In this document: positions 9,372-17,676 of the stretch, one piece after another | Layout of the letters: every line of letters begins with the position of its first letter | Numbering within the stretch: position 1 is the first letter of the stretch | Source of the DNA: Flavobacteriaceae bacterium | GTDB taxonomy: Bacteria > Bacteroidota > Bacteroidia > Flavobacteriales > Flavobacteriaceae | DNA length: 64,000 nucleotides | Direction: 5' to 3' | Assembly (NCBI GenBank): GCA_018401115.1 | Contig: JAGYKX010000005.1 | Span: forward strand, 930,001 to 994,000 | The notes under the pieces: model-generated | What the model was told of the DNA's origin: nothing | What the model saw: the letters and a program-made list of their open reading frames with translations, nothing else | Database searches by the model: none | Program-made: the position numbers and the translations under genes

Positions 9372-9392
9372 AAGACATCCTTAAAATGTCTT
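9372..9392. repeat. Inverted repeat between the two efflux sub-clusters
   Basis: AAGACAT, a 7-base loop, then ATGTCTT: a perfect 7-bp dyad in the 111-base gap upstream of the ATPase gene. It has no run of T on either side, so it is not an obvious terminator. It may be an operator or an RNA processing hairpin. No TAnnTTTG promoter is seen in the gap. Confidence 0.4.
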
Positions 9393-9453
9393 GTCACTTA
9401 GACCTTCAAATAGATGTAATGTTACACCCTAAAGTCTAAATATTATGTTAAAA

Positions 9454-10566
9454 TTATTCCGAAGCACTAACTGCTTTTAAAGCATTCCAAACTTTTAGTT
9501 TGTCTTTTAATTGCAAGCCCTCCTTTACTTCTACAAAGATACCATCACTTACACCTAAAATAATTTCTTTCTTTTCAAAAGTTTGAGAGGCCACTTCTAC
9601 TTCGACAAATGGGGCATTAGATTCTGGATCAAATTGTAAAAGCGATTCTTTAATAGCAAGTACTTCAATGGCTTTTTCAAGAATAATAGCAGCATTTGCA
9701 CTCAAACCTGCTCGAATAAAGTCCCCTTTTTTCAAAGTGATTTTACCTTCAATCTCAAATTGAATAGCTCCATTCTCTTTTTTACCCTTAGGCGCAATAT
9801 AATCCAACTGTCCCATAAACAATTGATCTTCCAATGCTCCTACCGTAATTTCCAATGGTAAGCCTTGTGAAATTTTACCCACTTCAGACTCATCAATCTT
9901 TCCTTCGAAAATCATCTGATTCACATCTGCAATAGCCGCAATAGTGGTACCTTCATTAAAATTATTGCTCTCTATGACTTGGTTACCTACTTCAACAGGT
10001 ACCTCTAAAATCATTCCGCTAACAGTAGCCCTAATTAGTGTATTTGCTGCGTCTCCTAACTCCTTAGTCGTCCCAGTTTTTATAATGTCATACCTCTTTT
10101 GAGCTGCAGAAAGACTCTGCTTTGCCTGCTTAAAAGAAATTTCTGCCACTTGTAATTCAGCCGCAGAGATCACTTTTTTGTCAAATAAAGTCTCTTGTCT
10201 TTCAAAGTTACGCATCTGATCACTTACATTAATTTGAGCCTGAGCCACATTGTTTTTTGCGTCGTTTAAGGCAGAAATATTAGGGACCACTTTAATAGTA
10301 GCAATTAAATCTCCCCTGCTAACTAAGTCTCCACCTTTAACATAGACCTTTTCAATAACTCCAGAGATATTTGGTTTAATAAGCACCTCCTCCAAAGGCA
10401 ATATACTTCCAGTTGCAATGGTCTTTTTAACAATGGTTTCAATGGTTGGATTAGCTGTCTCAAATTGTTCAGGAGTTGCTGCATTATTTTGATATAAATA
10501 AAATAAGGAGGCAAAAAAAGACACTACAATTAGTGTCAATATTAAAATAGTGGTTGTTTTTTTCAT
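9454..10566 (-). CDS. Efflux membrane-fusion (periplasmic adaptor) protein, MacA-like (second copy)
   Basis: A 370-aa adaptor with an N-terminal membrane anchor (residues 5-25), lipoyl halves (VLIKPNISGVIEKVYVKGGD and TVSGMILEVPVEVGNQV), a coiled-coil hairpin (about 90-160) and barrel domains. It is paralogous to the adaptor at 4985-6112 and lies downstream of the first permease pair (10629-13126). It is likely the dedicated adaptor for that pair, sharing the ATPase and TolC encoded further downstream. Confidence 0.9.
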   Translation of the reverse strand: MKKTTTILILTLIVVSFFASLFYLYQNNAATPEQFETANPTIETIVKKTIATGSILPLEEVLIKPNISGVIEKVYVKGGDLVSRGDLIATIKVVPNISALNDAKNNVAQAQINVSDQMRNFERQETLFDKKVISAAELQVAEISFKQAKQSLSAAQKRYDIIKTGTTKELGDAANTLIRATVSGMILEVPVEVGNQVIESNNFNEGTTIAAIADVNQMIFEGKIDESEVGKISQGLPLEITVGALEDQLFMGQLDYIAPKGKKENGAIQFEIEGKITLKKGDFIRAGLSANAAIILEKAIEVLAIKESLLQFDPESNAPFVEVEVASQTFEKKEIILGVSDGIFVEVKEGLQLKDKLKVWNALKAVSASE

Positions 10567-10628
10567 GAGTTAATTTTAAACAGTATGCTGTGATTACTAT
10601 AATACTTTTTATTTTTATATAACTTTAT

Positions 10629-11879
10629 CTATTCTGTTCTTAAAGCTTCAATTGGTTTCACTTTTATGGCACTTCTCGCAGGAATAAAACCAGCAAGAAG
10701 GCCTGAAAATATTAAAATGCACAATGCTCCAATAACCACCCCTACATTAACCGAAGGTGCCATAAACATATCTACTGGTCCAGTGAGGGTCAAAACATAA
10801 TTGATTCCAAATATAAACAGTGCACCAACTGATATTCCTCCCATACCCGAAAGAATGGTTAAAAAAATAGATTCCATCATAATTTGAAGCTTTATAGAAA
10901 ATGGAGATTCTCCTAATGCCCTGCGAATACCAATCTCTTTGGTACGTTCTTTAACGACTATAAGCATAATATTACTCACACCAATAACTCCAGATATAAG
11001 CACTAAAAGGCCCACAAAAAAAGCAATAAAACGCATGGCTCCGAAAAGACTTTCTACCCTACTGTACTCCTCAAATAAATCAAAGTGACCAATAGCCCTC
11101 TTGTCGTCTGGAGCAATCCTGTGCTGTTTTTTTAAAAGCTCAAAGATCGATTCTTTTATCTTTGTAATTGGAGTACCATCTTGAGCGGTAACCGCCATCC
11201 AACCCACTTTATTACCCCTATTAAACGCCCTTGAAAAACTACTAAAGGGCACATAAATTTCTTTTTGAGCATTTTGATTTCCTTCACCACCTTCCTTGCT
11301 GTAAACACCAATGACTTTAAAATTAACCCCTTGTACAGTGACAAAACTTCCTATTACAGTCTCATCTACTTCAAATAAGTCTTGAACCACTCCAATCCCT
11401 ATGACAGCAACTTTACGGCTGTTTTCAAGGTCTAATTGATTTATAAATCTACCTTGAGTAATACTTAAAGGATCTTGTCGAATGATCTCAGGGTAATCTC
11501 CATAAATATTATAGGCGCCTTTTTTGACTCCTTTAGTTACATTTGGTGAGTCGCTCCCTATTTGATTTCGAGGAGACACAAACCTTAAATTAGGGATTTG
11601 TGCCCAAATACTTTCTACATCTTCAGTAGTATAACTAAAACGCCTTCCAATGGGCAATCCCATATAAGGCTTGGTGGTACTTCTGGTCCACACAAACATG
11701 GTGTTGGTCGCTATATCTCCAAAATCTGCTTTAATTCCATTTTCTAATCCTTTGCCAGCAGATAATAGAATGATCAAAATAAGTATTCCCCAAAAGACAC
11801 CAAAGGCGGTAAGAAGGGTTCTAAACCAATTCGTGGTCAGCACCTCAATAATCTCTTTCCATCGGTCTATTCTAAACAT
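10629..11879 (-). CDS. ABC transporter permease, MacB/FtsX type (permease 2 of cluster)
   Basis: A 416-aa permease starting MFRIDRWKEIIEV. The frame is open 16 codons further upstream, but that part overlaps the preceding gene. The ATG at 11879 overlaps that gene's TAA by one base (TAATG), the usual translational-coupling arrangement, so it is preferred. It has an N-terminal helix, a MacB periplasmic core and three C-terminal helices with VVKERTKEIGIRRALGESP and IPARSAIKVKPIEALRTE. It is closest in layout to the permease at 6149-7411 (shared TTKPYMGLPIGRR-like and PRNxxG-like segments), which suggests block duplication. Confidence 0.9.
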   Translation of the reverse strand: MFRIDRWKEIIEVLTTNWFRTLLTAFGVFWGILILIILLSAGKGLENGIKADFGDIATNTMFVWTRSTTKPYMGLPIGRRFSYTTEDVESIWAQIPNLRFVSPRNQIGSDSPNVTKGVKKGAYNIYGDYPEIIRQDPLSITQGRFINQLDLENSRKVAVIGIGVVQDLFEVDETVIGSFVTVQGVNFKVIGVYSKEGGEGNQNAQKEIYVPFSSFSRAFNRGNKVGWMAVTAQDGTPITKIKESIFELLKKQHRIAPDDKRAIGHFDLFEEYSRVESLFGAMRFIAFFVGLLVLISGVIGVSNIMLIVVKERTKEIGIRRALGESPFSIKLQIMMESIFLTILSGMGGISVGALFIFGINYVLTLTGPVDMFMAPSVNVGVVIGALCILIFSGLLAGFIPARSAIKVKPIEALRTE

Positions 11880-13126
11880 TATTGATCTCTTAAAGCTTCT
11901 ATTGTATGAACATTGGCTGCTTTCCAAGCAGGAATAAAACCTGCAATAGCTCCAGAAACTATAAGTAGGATTACAGTAGCTATAGCAATATTAAAATTCA
12001 CGGCTGGATTTAAAATATAATCAACCTCAATATAGGGGCCAAAAATCTCCAAAAGTCCCATGCCAAAAATGAGTCCTCCAAAACCAGAGACAGCTGTTAC
12101 AAAAACAGCTTCATGAACAATCATAGATACTATAGACCAGGGCTTAGCTCCCAATGCTTTTCTAATGCCTATCTCTTTTGTGCGTTCTTTAACTACAATA
12201 AGCATAATATTGCTCACCCCTACTACTCCAGCAATAATGGTACATATACCCACAAACCAAAAAAAGAAAGCGATATTATCTGTGAGCGTAAAATATCTTT
12301 TGGCCTCTTCTAAAGGATTCCAAATTTGAATGGCCCTTGTATCAGATGGAGCAACGGTGTGTTTTGCTTTTAAATGCCTGGTCATCTTTTCTTTAAAAGC
12401 CAATGATTGGGCTACTGCTGCGTCAAAATTATCAAGAACTGGTAATGTAAAAGAGAGATTTTGCAAATGATCCGTTCCCTCGAAAACTACTTGAGCAGTA
12501 CTCATGGGAATGAACATTCTATTTTCTTCTTGCTCTCCTGAGGGATCAGAATAAACGCCTACAATTTTAAAAGGTATACCTGAAAATTGAATCATTTCTC
12601 CAATGACCTTTGCTTTATCATCAAAAACTTCTGCTTTAATATTTTGGCCAATAACAACCACTTTGGCCTTTTGATCTATATCTTTTGAGTTAATAAAGCG
12701 ACCCTGAACCATAGATTCATTTTCTATAAATTGCATGGATGGATACGTACCCGCTAATTCATAAGCTAAAACTTCGTTCTTATAGATTGCAGTGACCCCA
12801 CGAATGAAAAGAAAAGCAGCCATATACTCAATATCCTCTAAAAACAACTGACTTACCTGATCAAAATCCTCGTTACGAAGCTGCACATAACGACCGGGAT
12901 TTAAGCCTTTATAAGCTACAGTAGTCTCTCCTGGCCATACCCATACACTTGTAGCTGCATCTTCTTCAAATTCATGGGCAATACCATTACGCATACCCTG
13001 GCCAAAGCCTAATAAAATAACGAGTATAAAAATGCCAGAGGCCACAGAGATCCCTGTCAAAAAAGTTCGGAGTTTATTTTTAGAGATGGCTTCAAATATT
13101 TCTTGCCACCTTTCAAGGTCAAACAT
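11879..13126 (-). CDS. ABC transporter permease, MacB/FtsX type (permease 1, first gene of cluster)
   Basis: A 415-aa permease with an N-terminal helix, a MacB-PCD periplasmic domain, three C-terminal helices, the motif VVKERTKEIGIRKALGAKP and an IPAWKAANVHTIEALRDQ end. It resembles the permease at 7413-8642 and so completes a duplicated pair. It is the first gene of the leftward efflux operon. A 175-base AT-rich gap precedes it, in which I find no exact TAnnTTTG element (the nearest is CATATTTG at the start codon). Confidence 0.9.
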   Translation of the reverse strand: MFDLERWQEIFEAISKNKLRTFLTGISVASGIFILVILLGFGQGMRNGIAHEFEEDAATSVWVWPGETTVAYKGLNPGRYVQLRNEDFDQVSQLFLEDIEYMAAFLFIRGVTAIYKNEVLAYELAGTYPSMQFIENESMVQGRFINSKDIDQKAKVVVIGQNIKAEVFDDKAKVIGEMIQFSGIPFKIVGVYSDPSGEQEENRMFIPMSTAQVVFEGTDHLQNLSFTLPVLDNFDAAVAQSLAFKEKMTRHLKAKHTVAPSDTRAIQIWNPLEEAKRYFTLTDNIAFFFWFVGICTIIAGVVGVSNIMLIVVKERTKEIGIRKALGAKPWSIVSMIVHEAVFVTAVSGFGGLIFGMGLLEIFGPYIEVDYILNPAVNFNIAIATVILLIVSGAIAGFIPAWKAANVHTIEALRDQ

Positions 13127-13301
13127 AACAAATATGTATTGTTATAGAGACGAACAAAAACAAAAAACGTTACAAATAAAACCAAAAAATATTACTAAGC
13201 CTCTCAGAGTTAATGATGAAAAAAATAAAAAAATGAGGTAAAAATAAAAGGCAGCACAATTAAACAGCCAAGTAATATTTATTCATTGTCAAAAAAAAAT
13301 A

Positions 13302-13547
13302 TTAGGCTGCTGGAGTCTTCATTTTCCGATATATCAATATACCAATACCTGCAATCAAAACATAGGGAATAGCCATAAGATAGACAATCCCGTCATTAAT
13401 ACCCTCTGCAACATCTTTATTCCCTTCAGACTCCAGAACGGCTCTACACATAGCACACTGGGCTAATGCATCTTGAGGAACGATCAAAAAAGCTCCAAAG
13501 ATTAAAGCAAATATTAATTGGCGAACCACAAAAGAATTTTTCATCAT
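13302..13547 (-). CDS. Small secreted/membrane CxxC protein, unknown function, next to SCO and DUF420
   Basis: An 81-aa protein. A signal peptide (about residues 1-29, ending DALA) is followed at once by Q-C-A-M-C-R, then a short acidic linker and one C-terminal membrane helix (about 53-72) with a basic end. Mature form: a periplasmic CxxC pair on a short stalk held in the inner membrane. I do not recognise a named family. It ends a run of co-oriented oxidase-assembly genes (SCO-like, SCO, DUF420), 7 bases after DUF420. I infer copper handling or thiol redox for cytochrome oxidase; this is not shown. Two adjacent ATGs exist (13547 and 13544). Confidence 0.75.
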   Translation of the reverse strand: MMKNSFVVRQLIFALIFGAFLIVPQDALAQCAMCRAVLESEGNKDVAEGINDGIVYLMAIPYVLIAGIGILIYRKMKTPAA

Positions 13548-13554
13548 TTAAGTT

Positions 13555-14088
13555 TTATGAAACGTAATAGGGTGCTATCATTAAATATACAATCACTCCA
13601 GTAACGGCAACATACAACCAAATCGGAAAAGTGATCTTAGCGAGTCTTTTATGTGCTTCAAATTGCTTCAAATAAGCTTTTGCATACGTTTTTAACACCA
13701 AAGGAATAATGGCAATAGAAAGCAATATATGGGTGATGAGAATGAAAAAATAAAGCGTTCTCATAACACCTTCTCCTCCATAAGGCGTAGAATCAGAAGT
13801 CATGTGATAAGCGACATACATGACTAAAAATAGCAATGAAAACACAATAGCAGTAGTCATTAAATTTTGATGACGCTTCCTCTGGCCGTTCTTTATAGCC
13901 AAAACAGCCAAAACCAAAACAACAGCTGTAAGACCATTAATAGTAGCGTATATAGGCGGCAACATAGAAAGCGGTGCTACTCCAGGAATCTTAATACCAA
14001 ATAAAATAGCCACCACAACTGGTATAGCAATTGAAACCACGGTGATTAGGCTATTAAAGCGTTTCTCTCTCTTAAGTTGATCTTCCAT
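13555..14088 (-). CDS. DUF420 family membrane protein (cytochrome oxidase-associated)
   Basis: A 177-aa inner-membrane protein with about five helices. Histidines sit at helix ends (VAYHMTSDSTPYGG, ILITHILLS, EAHKRLAKITFPIW), typical of DUF420, which is often encoded beside cytochrome oxidase genes and SCO and compared with CtaM/YozB. It starts one base beyond the SCO gene, so the two are almost certainly co-translated. Role inferred: assembly of the caa3/aa3 oxidase, perhaps heme or copper handling. Confidence 0.85.
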   Translation of the reverse strand: MEDQLKREKRFNSLITVVSIAIPVVVAILFGIKIPGVAPLSMLPPIYATINGLTAVVLVLAVLAIKNGQRKRHQNLMTTAIVFSLLFLVMYVAYHMTSDSTPYGGEGVMRTLYFFILITHILLSIAIIPLVLKTYAKAYLKQFEAHKRLAKITFPIWLYVAVTGVIVYLMIAPYYVS

Positions 14089-14089
14089 A

Positions 14090-14818
14090 TTATTCTTCTA
14101 AAAGTTTTTTAATATCTGTAATAAGGGCTTCTATTTGGTCTGTCTCTCCATGGTCATTCACACCTATCTCATGGTCAATCGCGCCTCTGTAATAAATAAT
14201 TGGGTTTCCAAACTCATCTACCCTTGATCTTATATATCCATTTTTGTCTACTAAAGCAAACATACCAGCATGCTCAAAACCTCCCGGAGCATTTGGCATT
14301 TGCTGTGCAAAGATATTAAACCCTTCATTAGCTAAATCATAAACTTCCTCTAATGGACCGCTCATTAAATGCCAATCCATGTTAACTACCCCGTAACGTT
14401 CTGCGTATTTTTTTAATACGGATGGGGTATCGTTAAAAGGATCAATACTAAACGAAGCAATCCCAAAATTATCACGATCCAGTAATTGGTCTTGAACATA
14501 AATCAGGTTCTTATTCATAATGGGACAAATGGTAGGGCAGGAGGCAAAGAAAAACTCCACCACAAAAACCTTATTCTTATAATCTACATCAGAAATAAGA
14601 ATACTATCCTGATTATAAAAACTAAACGGAGGTACTTTCCTTTTTACACCGTTAAGCGTAATAAAGGCTAAATCTCCACTATTGTTAGCAATACTCAAAC
14701 GCTCAGAAGTTACTACAGCGCCAGAGGTAAATCTATCTACTATAGAGGGAATAACGAGTATCCCAAAAATCAACACTATAAATGAAACCCAAACATAGGT
14801 GTACTTTTTAGCTGCCAT
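14090..14818 (-). CDS. SCO1/SenC family copper chaperone for cytochrome c oxidase
   Basis: A 242-aa protein with one N-terminal anchor (about residues 8-26) and a periplasmic thioredoxin-like domain. The copper ligands are intact: the C-P-T-I-C motif within FFASCPTICPIMNKN, and the distal histidine in FEHAGMF. SCO proteins deliver copper to, or reduce, the CuA site of oxidase subunit II (encoded here at 37545-38600). It is followed by DUF420 and the 81-aa CxxC protein. The preceding gene, a cysteine-free SCO-like protein, lies two bases away. Confidence 0.95.
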   Translation of the reverse strand: MAAKKYTYVWVSFIVLIFGILVIPSIVDRFTSGAVVTSERLSIANNSGDLAFITLNGVKRKVPPFSFYNQDSILISDVDYKNKVFVVEFFFASCPTICPIMNKNLIYVQDQLLDRDNFGIASFSIDPFNDTPSVLKKYAERYGVVNMDWHLMSGPLEEVYDLANEGFNIFAQQMPNAPGGFEHAGMFALVDKNGYIRSRVDEFGNPIIYYRGAIDHEIGVNDHGETDQIEALITDIKKLLEE

Positions 14819-14820
14819 AA

Positions 14821-15471
14821 TTATTGTAAGTCTTTATATTGGTTGTTCTTTTTGAGTGCCATTCTGTATTCAGCCAAAAGAATCTTAACATCGTCTATCA
14901 TGGTATTGGTTAAAAGAGACACCTCTGTGGCATTGTACCCATAGAGCGCCTCATCTTGTCCAGTGGCCTTTCTGCCCCTTAACTGTAGGGCTTTATCTAT
15001 AATATATACTTGGTCTGTACCTAAAGAAGCATCTAAACGTTCAGGCACTTGCAAACTTTCATACTGGGCCTGGATTTGCTCAGGTGTTAAGAAAACAAAG
15101 CGCCAAGCTTCCACTTCACCAATAGAAGAAAGCTCTTGCATCACAGCTGCTAGTTGGTCCTGTGTTCCTTCTGGAAGTACCATGAGCATTTGAAAATCTT
15201 TAAATTCAGAAAAACGCTTGTAAATCTTTTGATTGAGGTTAAACATATTCACCTGCCTTTGACTCAGATCAGACCCTAAATATCCTACAATTGAAATTTT
15301 ATTTGCTAAAGCAACAGCCGCTTCATTTTCAGCTAACTCCTCCACCGCAATAGTCATAATAGGTAGCCTTCCAAAATTATTCACTCCAGAGGCAAAAAAA
15401 AGGTATGCCACTAGAGGTAGCACAAATAACACCCCTAAAACAAATGTCTTTTTAACTTGAGCGGTCTTCAT
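14821..15471 (-). CDS. Membrane-anchored SCO-like (thioredoxin-fold) protein without cysteines
   Basis: A 216-aa protein with an N-terminal membrane helix (about residues 9-27). The remainder resembles a degenerate SCO domain: a strand IVGYLGSD where SCO has its copper motif, FQMLMVLPEG, WRFVFLTPEQI, then V-Y-I-I-D-K-A-L-Q-L-R-G, the counterpart of SCO's 'DKxGxIRxR' strand. There is no cysteine anywhere. Identification as SCO-like is my inference from strand order and neighbourhood. It is probably a non-catalytic partner of the true SCO two bases downstream. Confidence 0.7.
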   Translation of the reverse strand: MKTAQVKKTFVLGVLFVLPLVAYLFFASGVNNFGRLPIMTIAVEELAENEAAVALANKISIVGYLGSDLSQRQVNMFNLNQKIYKRFSEFKDFQMLMVLPEGTQDQLAAVMQELSSIGEVEAWRFVFLTPEQIQAQYESLQVPERLDASLGTDQVYIIDKALQLRGRKATGQDEALYGYNATEVSLLTNTMIDDVKILLAEYRMALKKNNQYKDLQ

Positions 15472-15507
15472 AATAGCATCTTTTTTTGATTTTAATTCTT
15501 TGTAAAA

Positions 15508-15540
15508 ATAAAAAAAGGCGGATTAAAAAACCGCCTTCTA
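15508..15540 (-). terminator. Intrinsic terminator after cytochrome oxidase subunit IV
   Basis: On the minus strand: AAGGCGG, a 9-base loop, CCGCCTT, then a T-rich run. The 7-bp perfect stem is at 15515-15521 and 15531-15537. It separates the subunit III/IV transcript from the SCO-like/SCO/DUF420 genes. Confidence 0.85.
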
Positions 15541-15560
15541 TATATACTATTTAGCCTTGA

Positions 15561-15944
15561 TTAAAATTCCCATTTAACAAAACCAGACTTGTAAATGTCA
15601 TAAATATAATTTCCCTCTATTAGCAAGATAAAAGAAAGGTATCCGATAAGAAAAACCCCAGTCCAAACTACTGCCCTTCTAAGGCCTCCTTTTTCATCTC
15701 TAAGGTGCATAAAATCCCAAGCAATGTAGTAGGCTTTTACTATTGTTAAGATAATGAAAATCCAGTTGAGCAATTTCATTGCTAAAAAACTATTTTGAGT
15801 TAAAATCTCTGGCTTTATAATACCCAAGGCAACTTCAATAGCCGTAATAATTGATAAAAACACCAATACACCCCAAATCTTTTGAGTATTTGATTTAAAG
15901 GTTAAAAGTCCTCTAAAAATTGATAATTTATGTTCGTGTCCCAT
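15561..15944 (-). CDS. Cytochrome c oxidase subunit IV (prokaryotic type)
   Basis: A 127-aa membrane protein with three helices (about residues 22-42, 52-75 and 88-108), the size and pattern of the COX4_pro/caa3 subunit IV family. The motif YYIAWDFMHLRDEKGGLRRAV is typical of Bacteroidota members. It stabilises the oxidase core and has no cofactor. It lies 20 bases after subunit III and is followed by a strong terminator. Confidence 0.88.
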   Translation of the reverse strand: MGHEHKLSIFRGLLTFKSNTQKIWGVLVFLSIITAIEVALGIIKPEILTQNSFLAMKLLNWIFIILTIVKAYYIAWDFMHLRDEKGGLRRAVVWTGVFLIGYLSFILLIEGNYIYDIYKSGFVKWEF

Positions 15945-15964
15945 GATAGTGAATTATGCTTAAG

Positions 15965-16939
15965 TTAAACGAGGTAAAAGAAAGTAAATACAAATACCCA
16001 TACTAAATCTACAAAGTGCCAATACAAACCAACCTTTTCAACCATTTCATAATGGCCTCTTTTCTCATATGTTCCCAGAAGAACATTAAAGAAAATGATA
16101 AGGTTAATTAAGACGCCTGTAAATACGTGAAAACCGTGAAAACCTGTAATAAAGAAAAAGAAATCTGCAAATAACCTGCTTCCATACTCATTCTGAATTA
16201 AATTAGCACCTTCAACTACTTGTGTTGCAGAAGTTAATTTGGCTAATGTCTCTGCTCTGTTAAGTAATGTTTTCTCTCCTTCAGCAGTAATTGTCTCTGT
16301 CCTAATAAGTACATTTTCATGTGCCTCTACCCCAGCAACAACTTCTTCTAAACTAAAACTTGGAAGTGCTTTTTCTGAGCTAAACCAAATACCATTTTTA
16401 GATTCATGCTGTGTTCTATGAGAAGGCAAAGTGGCTGCAAAATCTTTTAAGGCCAAACGCTCTCCTGTATTGGCGTCTACAAACTGAAGTATTCTTCCTC
16501 CTTTAGTCTCTAGCGCTCCAAAATCTCCTTTGATAAAAGTAGCCCATTCCCATGCTTGTGAGCCCACAAATATAATTCCGCCTATTACAGTCAGGAACAT
16601 ATACCAGGTCACAGCAGTTTTTTTCATTTTATGTCCTGCATCTACAGCCAATACCATTGTAACAGAAGACATGATCAGGATAAAGGTCATAAAAGCAACA
16701 TAATACATAGGGTAGTTCCCATGAAAAAACGGAACGTGGGTAAACACCTCATCTGCAATAGGCCAAGATTCCATAAACTTAAACCTAGAAAACCCGTAAG
16801 CAACTAAAAATCCAGAAAAAGTAAGGGCGTCTGATAGGATAAAAAACCACATCATCATCTTACCATAGCTGGCATCTAATGGCTTGTTTCCACCTCCCCA
16901 AACGGGTGCACTCTGTACATTTGTAACCGTAGTATCCAT
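15965..16939 (-). CDS. Cytochrome c oxidase subunit III (long form)
   Basis: A 324-aa heme-copper oxidase subunit III. Helical regions carry MMWFFILSDALTFSGFL, FITGFHGFHVFTGV and YWHFVDLVWVFVFTFFYL, all subunit III hallmarks. A soluble insertion of about 100 residues (about 145-245, no membrane helix) interrupts the middle of the protein and probably faces the periplasm; standard subunit III lacks it. A strong promoter (16970-17000) precedes the gene. A second, shorter subunit III is encoded just upstream. Confidence 0.93.
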   Translation of the reverse strand: MDTTVTNVQSAPVWGGGNKPLDASYGKMMMWFFILSDALTFSGFLVAYGFSRFKFMESWPIADEVFTHVPFFHGNYPMYYVAFMTFILIMSSVTMVLAVDAGHKMKKTAVTWYMFLTVIGGIIFVGSQAWEWATFIKGDFGALETKGGRILQFVDANTGERLALKDFAATLPSHRTQHESKNGIWFSSEKALPSFSLEEVVAGVEAHENVLIRTETITAEGEKTLLNRAETLAKLTSATQVVEGANLIQNEYGSRLFADFFFFITGFHGFHVFTGVLINLIIFFNVLLGTYEKRGHYEMVEKVGLYWHFVDLVWVFVFTFFYLV

Positions 16940-16969
16940 AAAATAGTATTCGTATTAAATAAATTTTGT

Positions 16970-17000
16970 CAAATTTACATCATTATTGATCGAAAGGCAA
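16970..17000 (-). promoter_or_regulatory. Promoter of the subunit III/IV operon
   Basis: On the minus strand: TTG (16998-17000), 20 bases, TAAATTTG (16970-16977). Both Bacteroidota promoter boxes match at the right spacing, about 30 bases before the ATG at 16939. Confidence 0.75.
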
Positions 17001-17083
17001 TTATTTAGTTTTAAAAAAAACCAGTTTTTTCAGAGGATTATAATTGGGTGAAAATGTGCCCTTTGAGTATAATTTACTGCCCT

Positions 17084-17665
17084 TTAAGCAAAAAAATAAA
17101 AAAACACCACCAAATAAACCCACAAAATATCTAAAAAGTGCCAAAAGGTCTCCCCCAAGCTCACCCCTAAGTAATCTTGAGGACTGTATTTACCCCTTAA
17201 TTGATTTACAATGACCACTACCAAGCTAATTAAACCTGCCACCAAGTGGAGAATGTGAACAAAAGCGATCAAAAAGATATAGGAGAGGGTTACATTACTG
17301 GTAGGGCCTGTGAAATAATACCCCATGGCAATCATATCTGAAAAACCTGCAAACTGAAGTCCAATAAATGCTATTCCTAAACCAAGTGTCACTAACAACA
17401 AAGCAGAAGCTTGTCTTGAACGTCCTAAAAGCACAGATTTTTTTGCAAAACCATAGGTAAAACTACTGATGATTAACAGTATGGTGCTGAAGAAAAATGG
17501 GGTTGGCAATACAAAATCCTGCAACCAATCTTCCCTTGAACTACTCACTATAAAAGCAGAGGTCCAACCAGCGAAACCCATCACTAAACTAATTATTCCA
17601 AACCAGAGCATCATTTTTTTTGCCCTCGCACTTTTACTTTCTACTGTCCCTTTTGTAAGATCCAT
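17084..17665 (-). CDS. Cytochrome c oxidase subunit III-like protein (short form)
   Basis: A 193-aa protein with five predicted helices and the subunit III signature near its end (HILHLVAGLISL and ETFWHFLDILWVYLVVFFYF). It is the typical short subunit III found beside the long one in Bacteroidota. It probably forms part of the oxidase complex or a variant. It follows ctaB by 11 bases and is probably transcribed with it. Confidence 0.9.
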   Translation of the reverse strand: MDLTKGTVESKSARAKKMMLWFGIISLVMGFAGWTSAFIVSSSREDWLQDFVLPTPFFFSTILLIISSFTYGFAKKSVLLGRSRQASALLLVTLGLGIAFIGLQFAGFSDMIAMGYYFTGPTSNVTLSYIFLIAFVHILHLVAGLISLVVVIVNQLRGKYSPQDYLGVSLGETFWHFLDILWVYLVVFFYFFA

Positions 17666-17676
17666 TGTAATTAATT

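Noticed and set aside
11880..11927. N-terminal extension of the permease at 10629-11879 (MESSQCSYNRSF...)
   Set aside because: It overlaps the coding end of the upstream permease, and the TAATG junction at 11879 with the conserved MFRIDRW start is the better choice.
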